Part shown: in pieces, positions 45,109 through 53,578 of the stretch
How the letters are laid out: each line of letters starts with the position of its first letter
Numbering within the stretch: position 1 is the first letter of the stretch
Origin: GCA-2794515 sp034436155
GTDB lineage: Bacteria > Chloroflexota > Anaerolineae > Aggregatilineales > Phototrophicaceae
Assembly: GCA_034436155.1 (NCBI GenBank)
Contig: DAOTVP010000011.1
Coordinates: forward strand, 9,581-73,580
Length of the DNA stretch: 64,000 nucleotides
Reading direction: 5' to 3'
Program-made: the position numbers and the translations under genes
The notes under the pieces: generated by a model
The model's input: the letters and a program-made list of their open reading frames with translations, nothing else
What the model was told of the DNA's origin: nothing
Databases searched by the model: none

Positions 45109-45984
45109 TTATGATTTAGGGGTATTCGCAACCACCGCCGCGGTCAATTTGGCTTTGAGTGCCTCGATATCCTCAAACGGTCCATCGGCTTGAGTAATTA
45201 TCCCACTATTCAGGCGTAGATGATTGGCTTCCATCGCCTCGCGGGCTTTTTCGCGATCTTTGAGCGGATAGAAATATTCCCGCGATTGCTCGATGCGTTT
45301 TTGGATGCGGTCACGAATTTCATTCACATTGCCCGATTGGGTGATGATGATGAAATCTTCCGGTCCCACATGCCCGATATAATCATCGGCGGTGCCATGT
45401 TCGCGCACAGCATTACGAATCATCAACGTGACGGCACGTAACACATCATCCGCCGCCACAAATCCATACATCTCACGGAAGCGCCCCAAACTGTTGATAC
45501 TCATTTGTAAAATCGTCCATTTATCGGGCGTGTCGAGCAGGGCGGTCAGGCGCTCATCGACCATCGGACCTTCGGGTAAATCGGTGACGGGGTTGACTAA
45601 CGCTTGGCGATTGACACGACTGATGGCATTCCGTACGCGCAGGCGTAATTCTTGAATATCAAACGGTTTGGTGATGTAATCGACAACGCCCAATTCGAGA
45701 CCTTGCAATTTATCGACACGGTCGCGCTTTTCTGTCAGAAAGATGATAGGGGTATCTTGCGTTTGGCGTTGACCGCGCAGTTGCCGACACACTTCGTAGC
45801 CGTCAATATCGGGCAGGCGAATATCCAACACAATTAAATCAGTATGATGGTCTTTGGCAATTTCGAGGGCTTCTTTGCCCCATGCGGCGGTGAGGACATC
45901 ATAATTTTGAACACGAAAATACGCGCTCAGCATTTCGGATAAGTCTAAATCATCTTCTACAATCAAAATTTGCGGTTTATCCAC
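45109..45984 (-). CDS. Response regulator with degenerate GGDEF domain
   Basis: 291 residues. Receiver domain 1-120: LIVEDDLDLSE, phospho-Asp in LIVLDIRLPD, and ITKPFD. The C-terminal domain (about 130-285) has the GGDEF fold pattern, but the signature reads GPEDF and the Mg/GTP site is poor, so diguanylate cyclase activity is unlikely; it may bind nucleotide or partners. Last gene of a roadblock, V4R, regulator set; it overlaps the V4R gene by 8 bp. Confidence 0.88.
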   Translation of the reverse strand: MDKPQILIVEDDLDLSEMLSAYFRVQNYDVLTAAWGKEALEIAKDHHTDLIVLDIRLPDIDGYEVCRQLRGQRQTQDTPIIFLTEKRDRVDKLQGLELGVVDYITKPFDIQELRLRVRNAISRVNRQALVNPVTDLPEGPMVDERLTALLDTPDKWTILQMSINSLGRFREMYGFVAADDVLRAVTLMIRNAVREHGTADDYIGHVGPEDFIIITQSGNVNEIRDRIQKRIEQSREYFYPLKDREKAREAMEANHLRLNSGIITQADGPFEDIEALKAKLTAAVVANTPKS

Positions 45985-46669
45985 GTTTCGTTCCCCCTAT
46001 TGGGTTCTTATTGATTTTGAATACACACATTTCGCCACCACTGGCACAGCACTGTATTTCTTGCACATGAAATTCTTGCCCACTGGTAGACCAATTTAAG
46101 CCCTCTTGTAAAATGCCGACAAGGGCATGACATACGGGGCGTTCTGCGGTGCGTCCCCATGCCATAGGGCTATTTTTGACCTCAAACAGATAGGCATCGG
46201 GGCGCATTTTTACGGTGCTTGTTTGGTCGCTAAAATTGCTAAAAACGGCGGCAAGCGTTTGAATGCCGATGGTCGCACGACTATCGAGTGGTAAGGCAAC
46301 GTAGGCAGGGTCTTTCATGCCAGCAAACGCGCCAAACCGATTTAACCCAATGGCAAACATTTCGCGCCCAACGCGCAACGCCATACTTCTGCCACCACGC
46401 GCACCAAATAACACCTCTAATTGCTGGCTGATAGCAGATAGGTAGGCAAAATCGAATTCGCGTACCATCGTATCGGGCGGTGGTGATTGGATAAACTGGG
46501 TCAATCCCGACATCGTTAAAACGGTATGCACACTCGCTTCGCCCATAACGGCTTCCATTGCCAATAAAAAGAGCCGTGCAAAACGGTTTGGGTAAAAAAG
46601 CCCACTAGAGTCTAACACGGTTGGTTTTGCCTTCCGATGGATTTGCTTTTGCCTATCAAAGCCGTGCAA
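45977..46669 (-). CDS. V4R (4-vinyl reductase) domain protein
   Basis: 230 residues. The C-terminal half carries the V4R pattern: VCHALVGILQEGLNW, then EFHVQEIQCCASGGEMCVFKI (short form: EIQCCASGGEMCVF), with cysteines that may bind small ligands or metal. V4R domains act as small-molecule sensors, often next to roadblock or signalling genes. The N-terminal region is helical. Overlap with the downstream regulator gene and closeness to the roadblock gene suggest one signalling unit. Confidence 0.85.
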   Translation of the reverse strand: MHGFDRQKQIHRKAKPTVLDSSGLFYPNRFARLFLLAMEAVMGEASVHTVLTMSGLTQFIQSPPPDTMVREFDFAYLSAISQQLEVLFGARGGRSMALRVGREMFAIGLNRFGAFAGMKDPAYVALPLDSRATIGIQTLAAVFSNFSDQTSTVKMRPDAYLFEVKNSPMAWGRTAERPVCHALVGILQEGLNWSTSGQEFHVQEIQCCASGGEMCVFKINKNPIGGTKRG

Positions 46670-46723
46670 AAATGACTACGCCTCACATGACACCCATTCA
46701 TGCACGACTTTGCTATGACACAG

Positions 46724-47095
46724 TTACACAAGTTTGGATAACGCCTCGACTGTCCGATTAATATCGAGGAAAATCAGCCCAAGTTTGGCATCTTTCCGCG
46801 CCAAGACGGTCAATACGGCTTCTTCTCCGACCGAAGTCAGGATAACATAGCCGTTTTCACCTTTGACCATGACTTGTTCCAACTCGCCACGCCCCAGTTC
46901 GGATGAAATCCGTTCACCGAGCGACAGCATCGCGGCAGACATGGCGCTTACGCGGTCTTCTTCGATATCGGCAGGCAACGATGAAGCCATACTCAACCCA
47001 TCTACGCTCACAATCGCGGCGGCTTCAACATCGCCAGAGCTTGCTTGTAAATCGCGTAGACGCTCAACCAGTTGTTCGGTACGTGACTTAGACAA
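46724..47095 (-). CDS. Roadblock/LC7 domain protein
   Basis: 123 residues. AAAIVSVDGLSMASSLP, SAMLSLGERISSELG and LEQVMVKGENGYVILTSVGE (parts) match the roadblock/LC7 fold, which dimerises and often regulates small GTPases such as MglA. No GTPase gene lies nearby. First gene of the set leading to V4R and the response regulator. Confidence 0.92.
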   Translation of the reverse strand: MSKSRTEQLVERLRDLQASSGDVEAAAIVSVDGLSMASSLPADIEEDRVSAMSAAMLSLGERISSELGRGELEQVMVKGENGYVILTSVGEEAVLTVLARKDAKLGLIFLDINRTVEALSKLV

Positions 47096-47316
47096 CGGTC
47101 ATCTCCTATTCCGCAATCATATCATCATTAAAAAAATTCTCTATACCTATAGTATAGGCGATATACAGATAATAATACCATGATTGTTTGTACTATATCG
47201 CAAATTAGGGTAGATATGCAAATCTTTTTTGCTAGTTTGGGGGTTTTCATTTTCAAAGGTGATTGTCAAACGGGCTAAACAAATGTTAGAATGGTCATGG
47301 AAGAGAGTGAAGGTTT
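47096..47316. promoter_or_regulatory. Divergent promoter region with a small palindrome
   Basis: 221 bp, AT-rich, between the roadblock operon and the GNAT gene. CCTATA-G-TATAGG (47146-47158) is a perfect palindrome 51 bp upstream of the roadblock ATG, overlapping a TATACT-type minus-strand -10. No other gene is seen. Confidence 0.45.
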
Positions 47317-48315
47317 ATGTCAAACAAAGATACAGACATTCGCCCTGCAACATTAGTCGATTTGCCGATGCTCTATCGCAGTATGGATAAAGCCATTTTG
47401 CTCGATAGCATCGCCGATTGTGTGCGCGATAAACACGACCTGATGGGTGTGTTGTTGTCGAGCAATGTTTTGCGTCCGTTTGGCGGGATTCATACCTTCG
47501 TTGCCCGTTCAGACCGTCATCAGGTGGTCGGGCAATTTCGGATGAAAGCCGATAACAGTAGCGCCCATGTGGTGTTTCTTGCGCCGACACTCGATGGCGA
47601 TACCGAAGAGGGCTTGTGGTTGTCGTTACTCGATGCCATGGTGCAAGAGGCGGGTCGCCAAGAGGCGCACATGCTCATCGGCGAAATTGACGAGCATTCC
47701 CCACTATTCGAGACCATGCGGACGAGTGGGTTTTCTGTGTATACCCGTCAACAAATTTGGCAACGTCCGCCTTTGCCCCTCTCCCATATACCGAGTGAAA
47801 TGGCTCTGCACGAAGCCACCGATGCCGATATGCTGTCTGTACATGCCTTGTTGGGGCGCACGCTCCCCAGTCTGATGCAATCCATCCCATGTACACCCGA
47901 TGATGCCCAACGGTGGATTTATAAAAAAGACAATCGTGTCGAGGCGTATTTCGCCGTTTCTGGAGGTAAATATGGTGTTTATATTGTACCGTTTATTAAC
48001 CCCGAAGTTGTGACGAGCGATGAGGTACTCCTCTTATTAGAGACATTGTTGCATCGTCTGCCCAAATCGGAACGTCAAACCGTGTTCATCCGCGTCAGAC
48101 GCTATCAAGAATGGATGGATTATGCCCTCGCACGCCTGGGTTTTATGCCCACCGACATCACCCAAGCCGTGATGGTGCGTCATATCACCATCCGCAACAA
48201 ACAACATCGCCACGCTTTTGGGATGCAACACGCCCTAAAAGCCATTTTAGACCCTGTTAAGATTAACCAATCATATCCTCAGACAGAGGATTGTTATATC
48301 GAAATTACACGATAA
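47317..48315 (+). CDS. GNAT-superfamily acetyltransferase-like protein (two domains)
   Basis: 332 residues. The N-terminal half (DIRPATLVDLPMLYRSMDKA, VVGQFRMKADNSSAHVVFLAP, LLDAMVQEAGRQEAHMLIGEI) follows the GNAT order, but the acetyl-CoA loop is weak. A second similar half begins near residue 165. Function unknown. Its stop is 7 bp before the R3H-ATPase gene, so the two are probably co-translated; a role linked to that ATPase is possible. Confidence 0.7.
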   Translation: MSNKDTDIRPATLVDLPMLYRSMDKAILLDSIADCVRDKHDLMGVLLSSNVLRPFGGIHTFVARSDRHQVVGQFRMKADNSSAHVVFLAPTLDGDTEEGLWLSLLDAMVQEAGRQEAHMLIGEIDEHSPLFETMRTSGFSVYTRQQIWQRPPLPLSHIPSEMALHEATDADMLSVHALLGRTLPSLMQSIPCTPDDAQRWIYKKDNRVEAYFAVSGGKYGVYIVPFINPEVVTSDEVLLLLETLLHRLPKSERQTVFIRVRRYQEWMDYALARLGFMPTDITQAVMVRHITIRNKQHRHAFGMQHALKAILDPVKINQSYPQTEDCYIEITR

Positions 48316-48322
48316 GGATTAT

Positions 48323-49990
48323 ATGGAGAAACGAATAACCGATGATATAGATAAGCTCAAGCGTGTTCTGCCCGATTATATCAACGAAAAATTGGACATC
48401 ATCGGCGATACAGACCGCCTGCTTGAGATCGTATTAGATTTGGGGCGCTTCCCAACTGCCCGTTATGTCGATGGGGAAATCGTTTTGGTCGAGCGCGAAG
48501 TCACCCGTGATGATTTAGATGATGTTGTCGCCAATATCGGCGATTTCGATGCCGATAACCGCGCAGGCATGGAGCGCACTCTGCACCGCATTTCTGCCAT
48601 TCGCAATCGGCGCGGGGCGGTGGTTGGGTTGACGTGCCGTGTCGGACGGGCGGTATATGGCACGATCGATATCATCGAAGACCTGATTTTATCTGGTCAG
48701 AGCATTTTATTACTCGGTCCGCCAGGTGTGGGCAAAACCACCATGTTGCGCGAGACAGCGCGTGTTTTGGCGACTACGAAGCGTGTCGTCATTGTCGATA
48801 CATCCAACGAAATCGGTGGCGATGGTGATGTGCCTCATCCCGCCGTTGGAAAATCGCGGCGGATGCAAGTCAACGCGCCAGAACGTCAACACGAAGTCAT
48901 GATTGAGGCGGTCGAAAATCATAACCCAGAGGTCATCGTCATTGATGAAATTGGGCGTGAACTCGAAGCCGCCGCCGCCCGCACCATCGCAGAACGTGGC
49001 GTGCAATTGGTCGGCACGGCACATGGGAATGCGCTCGAAAACTTGATGCTTAACCCGACATTATCTGACCTGATCGGCGGAATCGAGTCGGTGACATTAT
49101 CTGATGACGAAGCACGACGCAGAGGCACACAAAAAACCGTGTTAGAACGGCGTGCGCCACCCACATTTGATGTGTTGGTCGAAATCCAGACTCGTGATCG
49201 CATGATTGTGCATACCAGCGTATCCGATTCGGTGGATGGTATTCTGCGCGGGCGCGTGTTGCCTGTCGAATTGCGGACTCGTGATGAAAATGGCGAGATT
49301 CACATTCAGATGATAACGCCCGAATCGTTGCGCCCGATTAGCAATGAACGCAGTGCCGATGATGCCCGCGTGAATAAATCGCCCAAGCGGGAACGCACTA
49401 ACGGCAATGGTCATGCGGTGACACCGAATAATGGCTATAACAATCGCCCAAATACGGCGCGTCCAACGCCGATGGTGGTCGATGAACCTATCCCGCCACG
49501 CCTGACGGAAGATAAACCGCTCCAGACGCTCAAGGTGTATGTATTTGGGCTTGCCCGTGACCGCTTGCAACAAGCCGCCAAACGCTTGCATGTGCCGTTG
49601 GTGGTCACGGATGATTTACACAATGCTGATGCGGTGGTGACGATGAAAAATTATTATCGCCGCAGACCGAAATTGATCGTGGATGCCGAGCGTAAGGGCA
49701 TGTCTGTTTATGTGTTACGGGCGAATACCGTCAGCCAGATGGAAAATTTTCTGATTGATGTGTTCAAACTGGATGTGGATATGATAGACCCTTTCGCTGA
49801 TGCCCTGCGCGAAGCGGAGCTTGGGATTTTGCAAGTGCGCTCAGGGCAGGCGTTTGTCGATTTGTTGCCACAAGATGCGTCTGTTCGGCGCTTACAACAT
49901 CAGATGGTGCGTAAAGCCCAACTCGTCTCGAAAAGTGTCGGGGATGAACCCCTGCGGTATATCCGCATTTTTCGGCAAGAACCGGAGTAA
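48323..49990 (+). CDS. AAA ATPase with C-terminal R3H-type nucleic-acid-binding domain (Ycf45/SpoIIIAA-like)
   Basis: 555 residues. Walker A GPPGVGKTT near 132-140, VDTSNEIGGDGDVPHPAVGK, Walker B VIVIDEIGRE, and a sensor segment LVGTAHGNALENLML. A disordered basic Asn/Pro-rich linker (about 350-395) precedes an Rossmann-like and R3H region ending RYIRIFRQEPE. R3H domains bind single-stranded nucleic acid. Relatives occur widely in cyanobacteria and Chloroflexota with unknown role. Ribosome site AAGGA. Followed by a palindrome doublet. Confidence 0.88.
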   Translation: MEKRITDDIDKLKRVLPDYINEKLDIIGDTDRLLEIVLDLGRFPTARYVDGEIVLVEREVTRDDLDDVVANIGDFDADNRAGMERTLHRISAIRNRRGAVVGLTCRVGRAVYGTIDIIEDLILSGQSILLLGPPGVGKTTMLRETARVLATTKRVVIVDTSNEIGGDGDVPHPAVGKSRRMQVNAPERQHEVMIEAVENHNPEVIVIDEIGRELEAAAARTIAERGVQLVGTAHGNALENLMLNPTLSDLIGGIESVTLSDDEARRRGTQKTVLERRAPPTFDVLVEIQTRDRMIVHTSVSDSVDGILRGRVLPVELRTRDENGEIHIQMITPESLRPISNERSADDARVNKSPKRERTNGNGHAVTPNNGYNNRPNTARPTPMVVDEPIPPRLTEDKPLQTLKVYVFGLARDRLQQAAKRLHVPLVVTDDLHNADAVVTMKNYYRRRPKLIVDAERKGMSVYVLRANTVSQMENFLIDVFKLDVDMIDPFADALREAELGILQVRSGQAFVDLLPQDASVRRLQHQMVRKAQLVSKSVGDEPLRYIRIFRQEPE

Positions 49991-49997
49991 CATATTA

Positions 49998-50108
49998 GGG
50001 ACGATATACGCGCTTTGCGTTAATCGTCCCGTACAAACGCAAGTTTTTCAGATTTGATATGAAATTTTGAGATGTGTAGGGGCGGATTAGCGAAGCGTAT
50101 ATCCGCCC
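49998..50108. repeat. Inverted doublet of type A palindromes with different stems
   Basis: 49998-50030 (GGGACGAT/ATCGTCCC stem, GTACA tail) and 50080-50108 (inverted, TGTAG then GGGCGGAT/ATCCGCCC stem), with about 39 bp between tails. Confidence 0.9.
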
Positions 50109-50171
50109 TTGAAATATCGAATTATTGATGAAACACATTTAATTCAATATTGGAAATAATAAGGGGGACGC

Positions 50172-50900
50172 ATGTTCATCACCTTTGAAGGCATGGATGG
50201 CAGTGGTAAAACCACGCAAATCGCCGAATTGACCGCGTATTTGCGCCAACACAATCATCGCGTACTCACCACACGCGAACCGGGTGGCACAGCCATCGGC
50301 GACCAAATCCGCGCCGTGTTACTCGACAACAAAGAGAGCGCCGAAATGCACCCCCGCGCCGAGTTATTACTATTCTGTGCATCACGGGCGCAATTGGTGG
50401 GGCAGGTGATTATGCCACATCTCGAATCGGGCGGGGTGGTCATCTGTGACCGCTTTATCGATTCAACCTACGCCTATCAAGGCTATGGACACGGCTTGAA
50501 TTTAGATACGCTACGCCACATCATCACCTTCGCTACGGGCGGATTATCCCCCGACATCACGCTATTTTTAGATATATCCCCCAGAAAGGCATTAGAACGG
50601 CGTGCCAAAGCGACCCTATTTGGCGATGCCTATAATCGCTTGGATGATATGGAAATGCCATTTCATGAAAAAGTGTACGCGGGTTATAAAGACCTGATTT
50701 TAGCCCAACCAGACCGTTTTATCGTGATTGATGCCGATGCCACGCCCGACCTTGTGCAATTGCGAATCCGCACCGCGCTCGCGCCGTATCTGAACTTGCC
50801 ACCGCAACCATCCGAACCGCCGCGTGCGCCAAAATCATCCCCCAAACAAAAAACTGCGCCGATGAAGAAAAAAGCACCCCGTAAGGATAATTTATCGTGA
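50172..50900 (+). CDS. tmk: Thymidylate kinase with basic C-terminal tail
   Basis: 242 residues. It phosphorylates dTMP to dTDP. P-loop EGMDGSGKTTQ (7-14 core), DRFIDSTYAYQGYG (DRY-type motif with LID region after it), REPGGT for the dTMP site. The enzyme core ends near residue 205; an added Pro/Lys-rich tail (about 210-242, PPQPSEPPRAPKSSPKQK) is not part of the usual fold. The next gene starts by a 4-bp overlap. Confidence 0.95.
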   Translation: MFITFEGMDGSGKTTQIAELTAYLRQHNHRVLTTREPGGTAIGDQIRAVLLDNKESAEMHPRAELLLFCASRAQLVGQVIMPHLESGGVVICDRFIDSTYAYQGYGHGLNLDTLRHIITFATGGLSPDITLFLDISPRKALERRAKATLFGDAYNRLDDMEMPFHEKVYAGYKDLILAQPDRFIVIDADATPDLVQLRIRTALAPYLNLPPQPSEPPRAPKSSPKQKTAPMKKKAPRKDNLS

Positions 50901-51193
50901 TTCAAATCACCTTTAATATCAATATAGACGAGTCGCAAGCCCCCGATAGCCCGTTATTCGATGAGTTTGAATTGGCGCAGATGCTCGATCATACCAAAGC
51001 GCAAATCGTCCAATTTTTACAAACCCGCTTGGGAAGTTTACGCTGTCCAACCCACGATGAACTCGCCCGTGTGCGCGTGGACGGGGTGTATAACACCGAT
51101 AGCGAACAACTCGATTTTCAATATCATATCGATACGTGTTGTCAGATGTTCCTCATGCAGGCGATAGGGGCGCTGAATCGGGCGGAAATGTGA
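50897..51193 (+). CDS. Small conserved-looking hypothetical protein coupled to tmk
   Basis: 98 residues, GTG start overlapping the tmk stop (GTGA), implying translational coupling. MIQITFNINIDESQAPD start, then a helical DEFELAQMLDHTKAQIVQFL and a C-terminal CCQMFLMQAIGALNR segment. Cysteines at about 50, 82 and 83. I do not recognise the family. Confidence 0.65.
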   Translation: MIQITFNINIDESQAPDSPLFDEFELAQMLDHTKAQIVQFLQTRLGSLRCPTHDELARVRVDGVYNTDSEQLDFQYHIDTCCQMFLMQAIGALNRAEM

Positions 51194-51214
51194 TTGATTG
51201 GCGTGATATGGATA

Positions 51215-51299
51215 GGAAGGATATACGCGCTACTCGCTAATCCTTCCCTACAAACCGAACATGCCCGTAGAGGCGGATGAACGAAGTGTATATCCGCCC
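51215..51299. repeat. Inverted doublet of type A palindromes with a GGAAGGAT stem
   Basis: 51215-51247 (GGAAGGATATACG ... CTAATCCTTCC, then CTACA) and 51271-51299 (inverted, AGGCGGATGA ... TATATCCGCCCT). The left stem is a third compensated variant of the outer stem. Confidence 0.88.
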
Positions 51300-51323
51300 T
51301 CGAAAACATCGTAACAACACCAT

Positions 51324-51701
51324 TCATTCCGTTTTGGGCGGTGGTGGCGGGTTATTCTGCAAATCGCGCTCCACTTTTTCGAGCGAATCGCCTTTGAGCA
51401 GGCGTTGCGTCGCCTCGTGATAGTCTATGCCCAAACGTGGGTCTGCACCGCCGATTTGGTTGAACATCTCACCGACTTGGCGCGAATTGCCCGATTGCAA
51501 CACCGAGAGCATTTCGTTGCTGTTCATTTTGCGATAATCTCGTGTGGGTTGTTGAATTGCCACCCGTGTGATGAGGCGCGAAAGCTGGTTGCTGTGGCAA
51601 TTGGGGCATACTTTTTGCGCCATATCGTAATCGGCATACGTTTTATACGATAGCGTAAACCGATTTCCGCACGATTGGCACTTATAATCATAACTAGGCA
51701 T
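51324..51701 (-). CDS. FmdB-family zinc ribbon protein
   Basis: 125 residues. MPSYDYKCQSCGNRF ... KVCPNCHSNQLSRLI: two CxxC pairs form the zinc ribbon (about residues 8-36). The rest is helical and Pro-rich at the end. The start at MPSYDYKC matches the family; seven extra residues in the longer frame are unlikely. The function of FmdB-type proteins is mostly unknown (regulatory or ribosome-linked roles are suggested for relatives). Confidence 0.85.
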   Translation of the reverse strand: MPSYDYKCQSCGNRFTLSYKTYADYDMAQKVCPNCHSNQLSRLITRVAIQQPTRDYRKMNSNEMLSVLQSGNSRQVGEMFNQIGGADPRLGIDYHEATQRLLKGDSLEKVERDLQNNPPPPPKTE

Positions 51702-51786
51702 TTTGCGGTTATCCTCATTCATGGTATTGGTTTATAATGTGCATGATACCATATCCAGATTAGAATTTTATTGACGAGAAAAAACT

Positions 51787-52674
51787 ATGTTTGATCAACC
51801 CTCCACCGACCAACCACCCGCGCCGAAACCGAAACGCCCACATCCGTTAGAAGTGCCAGATGCACTCCTCAGCCAATCATCCGAAGCGCCACCGCGCCCA
51901 CGCGGGACGGTGCATATTCGTGTGGTCAAGCCGTATGTCACCTACGGGTTGATGGCGGTAAATATCGCTATTTTCATCTTTATGTTCTATCTCGCCACCC
52001 CAATGCAGATCTTTGAGATATACCACTGGGGCGCGAGTAATCATATTGAGGTGTTTCAGGGTGGGCAATATCACCGTCTGATTTCTGCTATGTTTTTGCA
52101 TAGTAGCGCCGTGCATATCATTTTCAATATGTTGGCGTTATATTCTATCGGTACAACCGTTGAGCGATTTTTTGGGCATGTGCGTTTTGCGATTATCTAT
52201 ATTTTGGGTGGTCTGACAGGATCGGTTTTGAGCGCCATACTCAACCCGCCGTTGGTGACATCGGTTGGTGCATCTGGGGCGGTATTCGCCATTTTTGGGG
52301 CGCAATATGTATTTTGGTATCGGCATCGCAAATTATTCGGTGAGGCGGCGAAGCAACAACTTCGCCAATTGGTGATTTTCGCGGGGATAAATTTCGCGGT
52401 TGGCATCATCAGCACCCTGAACTTGGGCGAAGGGCAAGTGCGAATTGATAACTGGGGGCATCTGGGCGGGTTATTAGGGGGGCTGGCGCTGGCGTGGCTG
52501 ATTAGCCCCAATCTGTTGCTCGAAAGATATACCGAAGGTGAAGAAAATCGCTTTAAGGCGGTGGATGTGAATCCATTGCCACAGCATTATACCAATCTGA
52601 TTTTGTTCGTCAGTGGTCTGATGGCGGTGGTTGTGATTGCCACCTTTTTGGCACGCGGAGGCTTTGGCACATGA
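51787..52674 (+). CDS. Rhomboid-family intramembrane serine protease
   Basis: 295 residues. A Pro-rich cytoplasmic N-terminus (about 50 residues) precedes six or seven helices. HSSAVHIIFNMLALYSIG, catalytic Ser S163 in GASGAVFAIFG and His H225 in NWGHLGGLLGG form the dyad. It cleaves membrane proteins within or near the lipid bilayer. The stop overlaps the nitroreductase start by 4 bp. Confidence 0.92.
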   Translation: MFDQPSTDQPPAPKPKRPHPLEVPDALLSQSSEAPPRPRGTVHIRVVKPYVTYGLMAVNIAIFIFMFYLATPMQIFEIYHWGASNHIEVFQGGQYHRLISAMFLHSSAVHIIFNMLALYSIGTTVERFFGHVRFAIIYILGGLTGSVLSAILNPPLVTSVGASGAVFAIFGAQYVFWYRHRKLFGEAAKQQLRQLVIFAGINFAVGIISTLNLGEGQVRIDNWGHLGGLLGGLALAWLISPNLLLERYTEGEENRFKAVDVNPLPQHYTNLILFVSGLMAVVVIATFLARGGFGT

Positions 52675-53357
52675 CGCATAGATACGTTTTTAAGCCATTG
52701 AATTTTGCTTATCTATCACCAGAAGAACAACATCGGCGTTCATCTGAATTTTTAGCGCATATGCGAACACGGCGCACCGTGCGCGATTTTGATACGCGCC
52801 CTGTGCCGTTTGAACTCATCCAAAACGCCATTGCGACGGCTTCTACCGCGCCGAGTGGGGCGAATCAACAACCTTGGACATTCGCGGTGGTGAGCAATCC
52901 CGACCTCAAACGGCAAATCCGAATCGCCGCCGAAGCCGAAGAAAAAGAGAGTTATGAACGGCGCATGTCGCAAGAATGGCTCGATGCGCTTGCCCCGCTT
53001 GGTACAAATTGGACGAAACCGCATATCGAAGATGCGCCCTATCTGATTATCGTTTTTGCACAATCGCACGGGGTTCGCAAAAACCCCGATACGGGCGAAG
53101 AAACGACCTTCAAACATTATTACGTGAGCGAATCGGTGGGCATTGCCGTGGGGATGCTATTAGCCAGTTTGCACTTGGCGGGATTAGCCACCCTGACGCA
53201 TACCCCTAGTCCGATGGGATTTTTGGGGCAATTGCTCAACCGCCCTGCGCATGAGCGGGCGATGTTGCTTATCCCTGTGGGGTATCCCAAACTCGATGCG
53301 ACTGTGCCAGATATCAGCAAAAAGCCGTTGGATGAGGTGATGGTGCTGTATGATTAG
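52671..53357 (+). CDS. Nitroreductase-family flavoprotein (iodotyrosine deiodinase-like)
   Basis: 228 residues. MRTRRTVRDFDTRPVP (FMN phosphate site), ATASTAPSGANQQPWTF, and LLASLHLAGLATLTHTPSPM are typical of the nitroreductase fold; the extra middle segment with Glu, Tyr and Trp (EKESYERRMSQEWLDALAPL) resembles the lid of the iodotyrosine deiodinase branch. The substrate is uncertain. Translationally coupled to the rhomboid gene. Confidence 0.88.
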   Translation: MTHRYVFKPLNFAYLSPEEQHRRSSEFLAHMRTRRTVRDFDTRPVPFELIQNAIATASTAPSGANQQPWTFAVVSNPDLKRQIRIAAEAEEKESYERRMSQEWLDALAPLGTNWTKPHIEDAPYLIIVFAQSHGVRKNPDTGEETTFKHYYVSESVGIAVGMLLASLHLAGLATLTHTPSPMGFLGQLLNRPAHERAMLLIPVGYPKLDATVPDISKKPLDEVMVLYD

Positions 53358-53413
53358 GTGTACAAAGTTTTGAACATTTTTTGTTCAAAACTTGTATCAC
53401 GATATGGATGAAT

Positions 53414-53566
53414 AAGACGCGCAGAAAGGCGTGTTTGTCGTGCAATTGGTTGTAAATGGATAATTGAGGGACGATATATGCGCTTCGCGCTAATCGTCCC
53501 GTACCGCCACGAACATTTTTAAGTGTGTACGGGCAGATTAGAGGCTTTAGCCTCGTATATCCGCCC
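53414..53566. repeat. Degenerate type C palindrome plus an inverted type A doublet
   Basis: 53414-53441 is a decayed type C copy (AGACGCGCAGAAAGGCGTG). 53468-53504 (GGGACGATATATGCGC ... ATCGTCCC, GTAC) and 53526-53566 (TGTAC, GGGCAGATTAG ... CGTATATCCGCCC, inverted) form a doublet, in the convergent gap after the nitroreductase gene. Confidence 0.88.
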
Positions 53567-53578
53567 TCAAAATCCACC

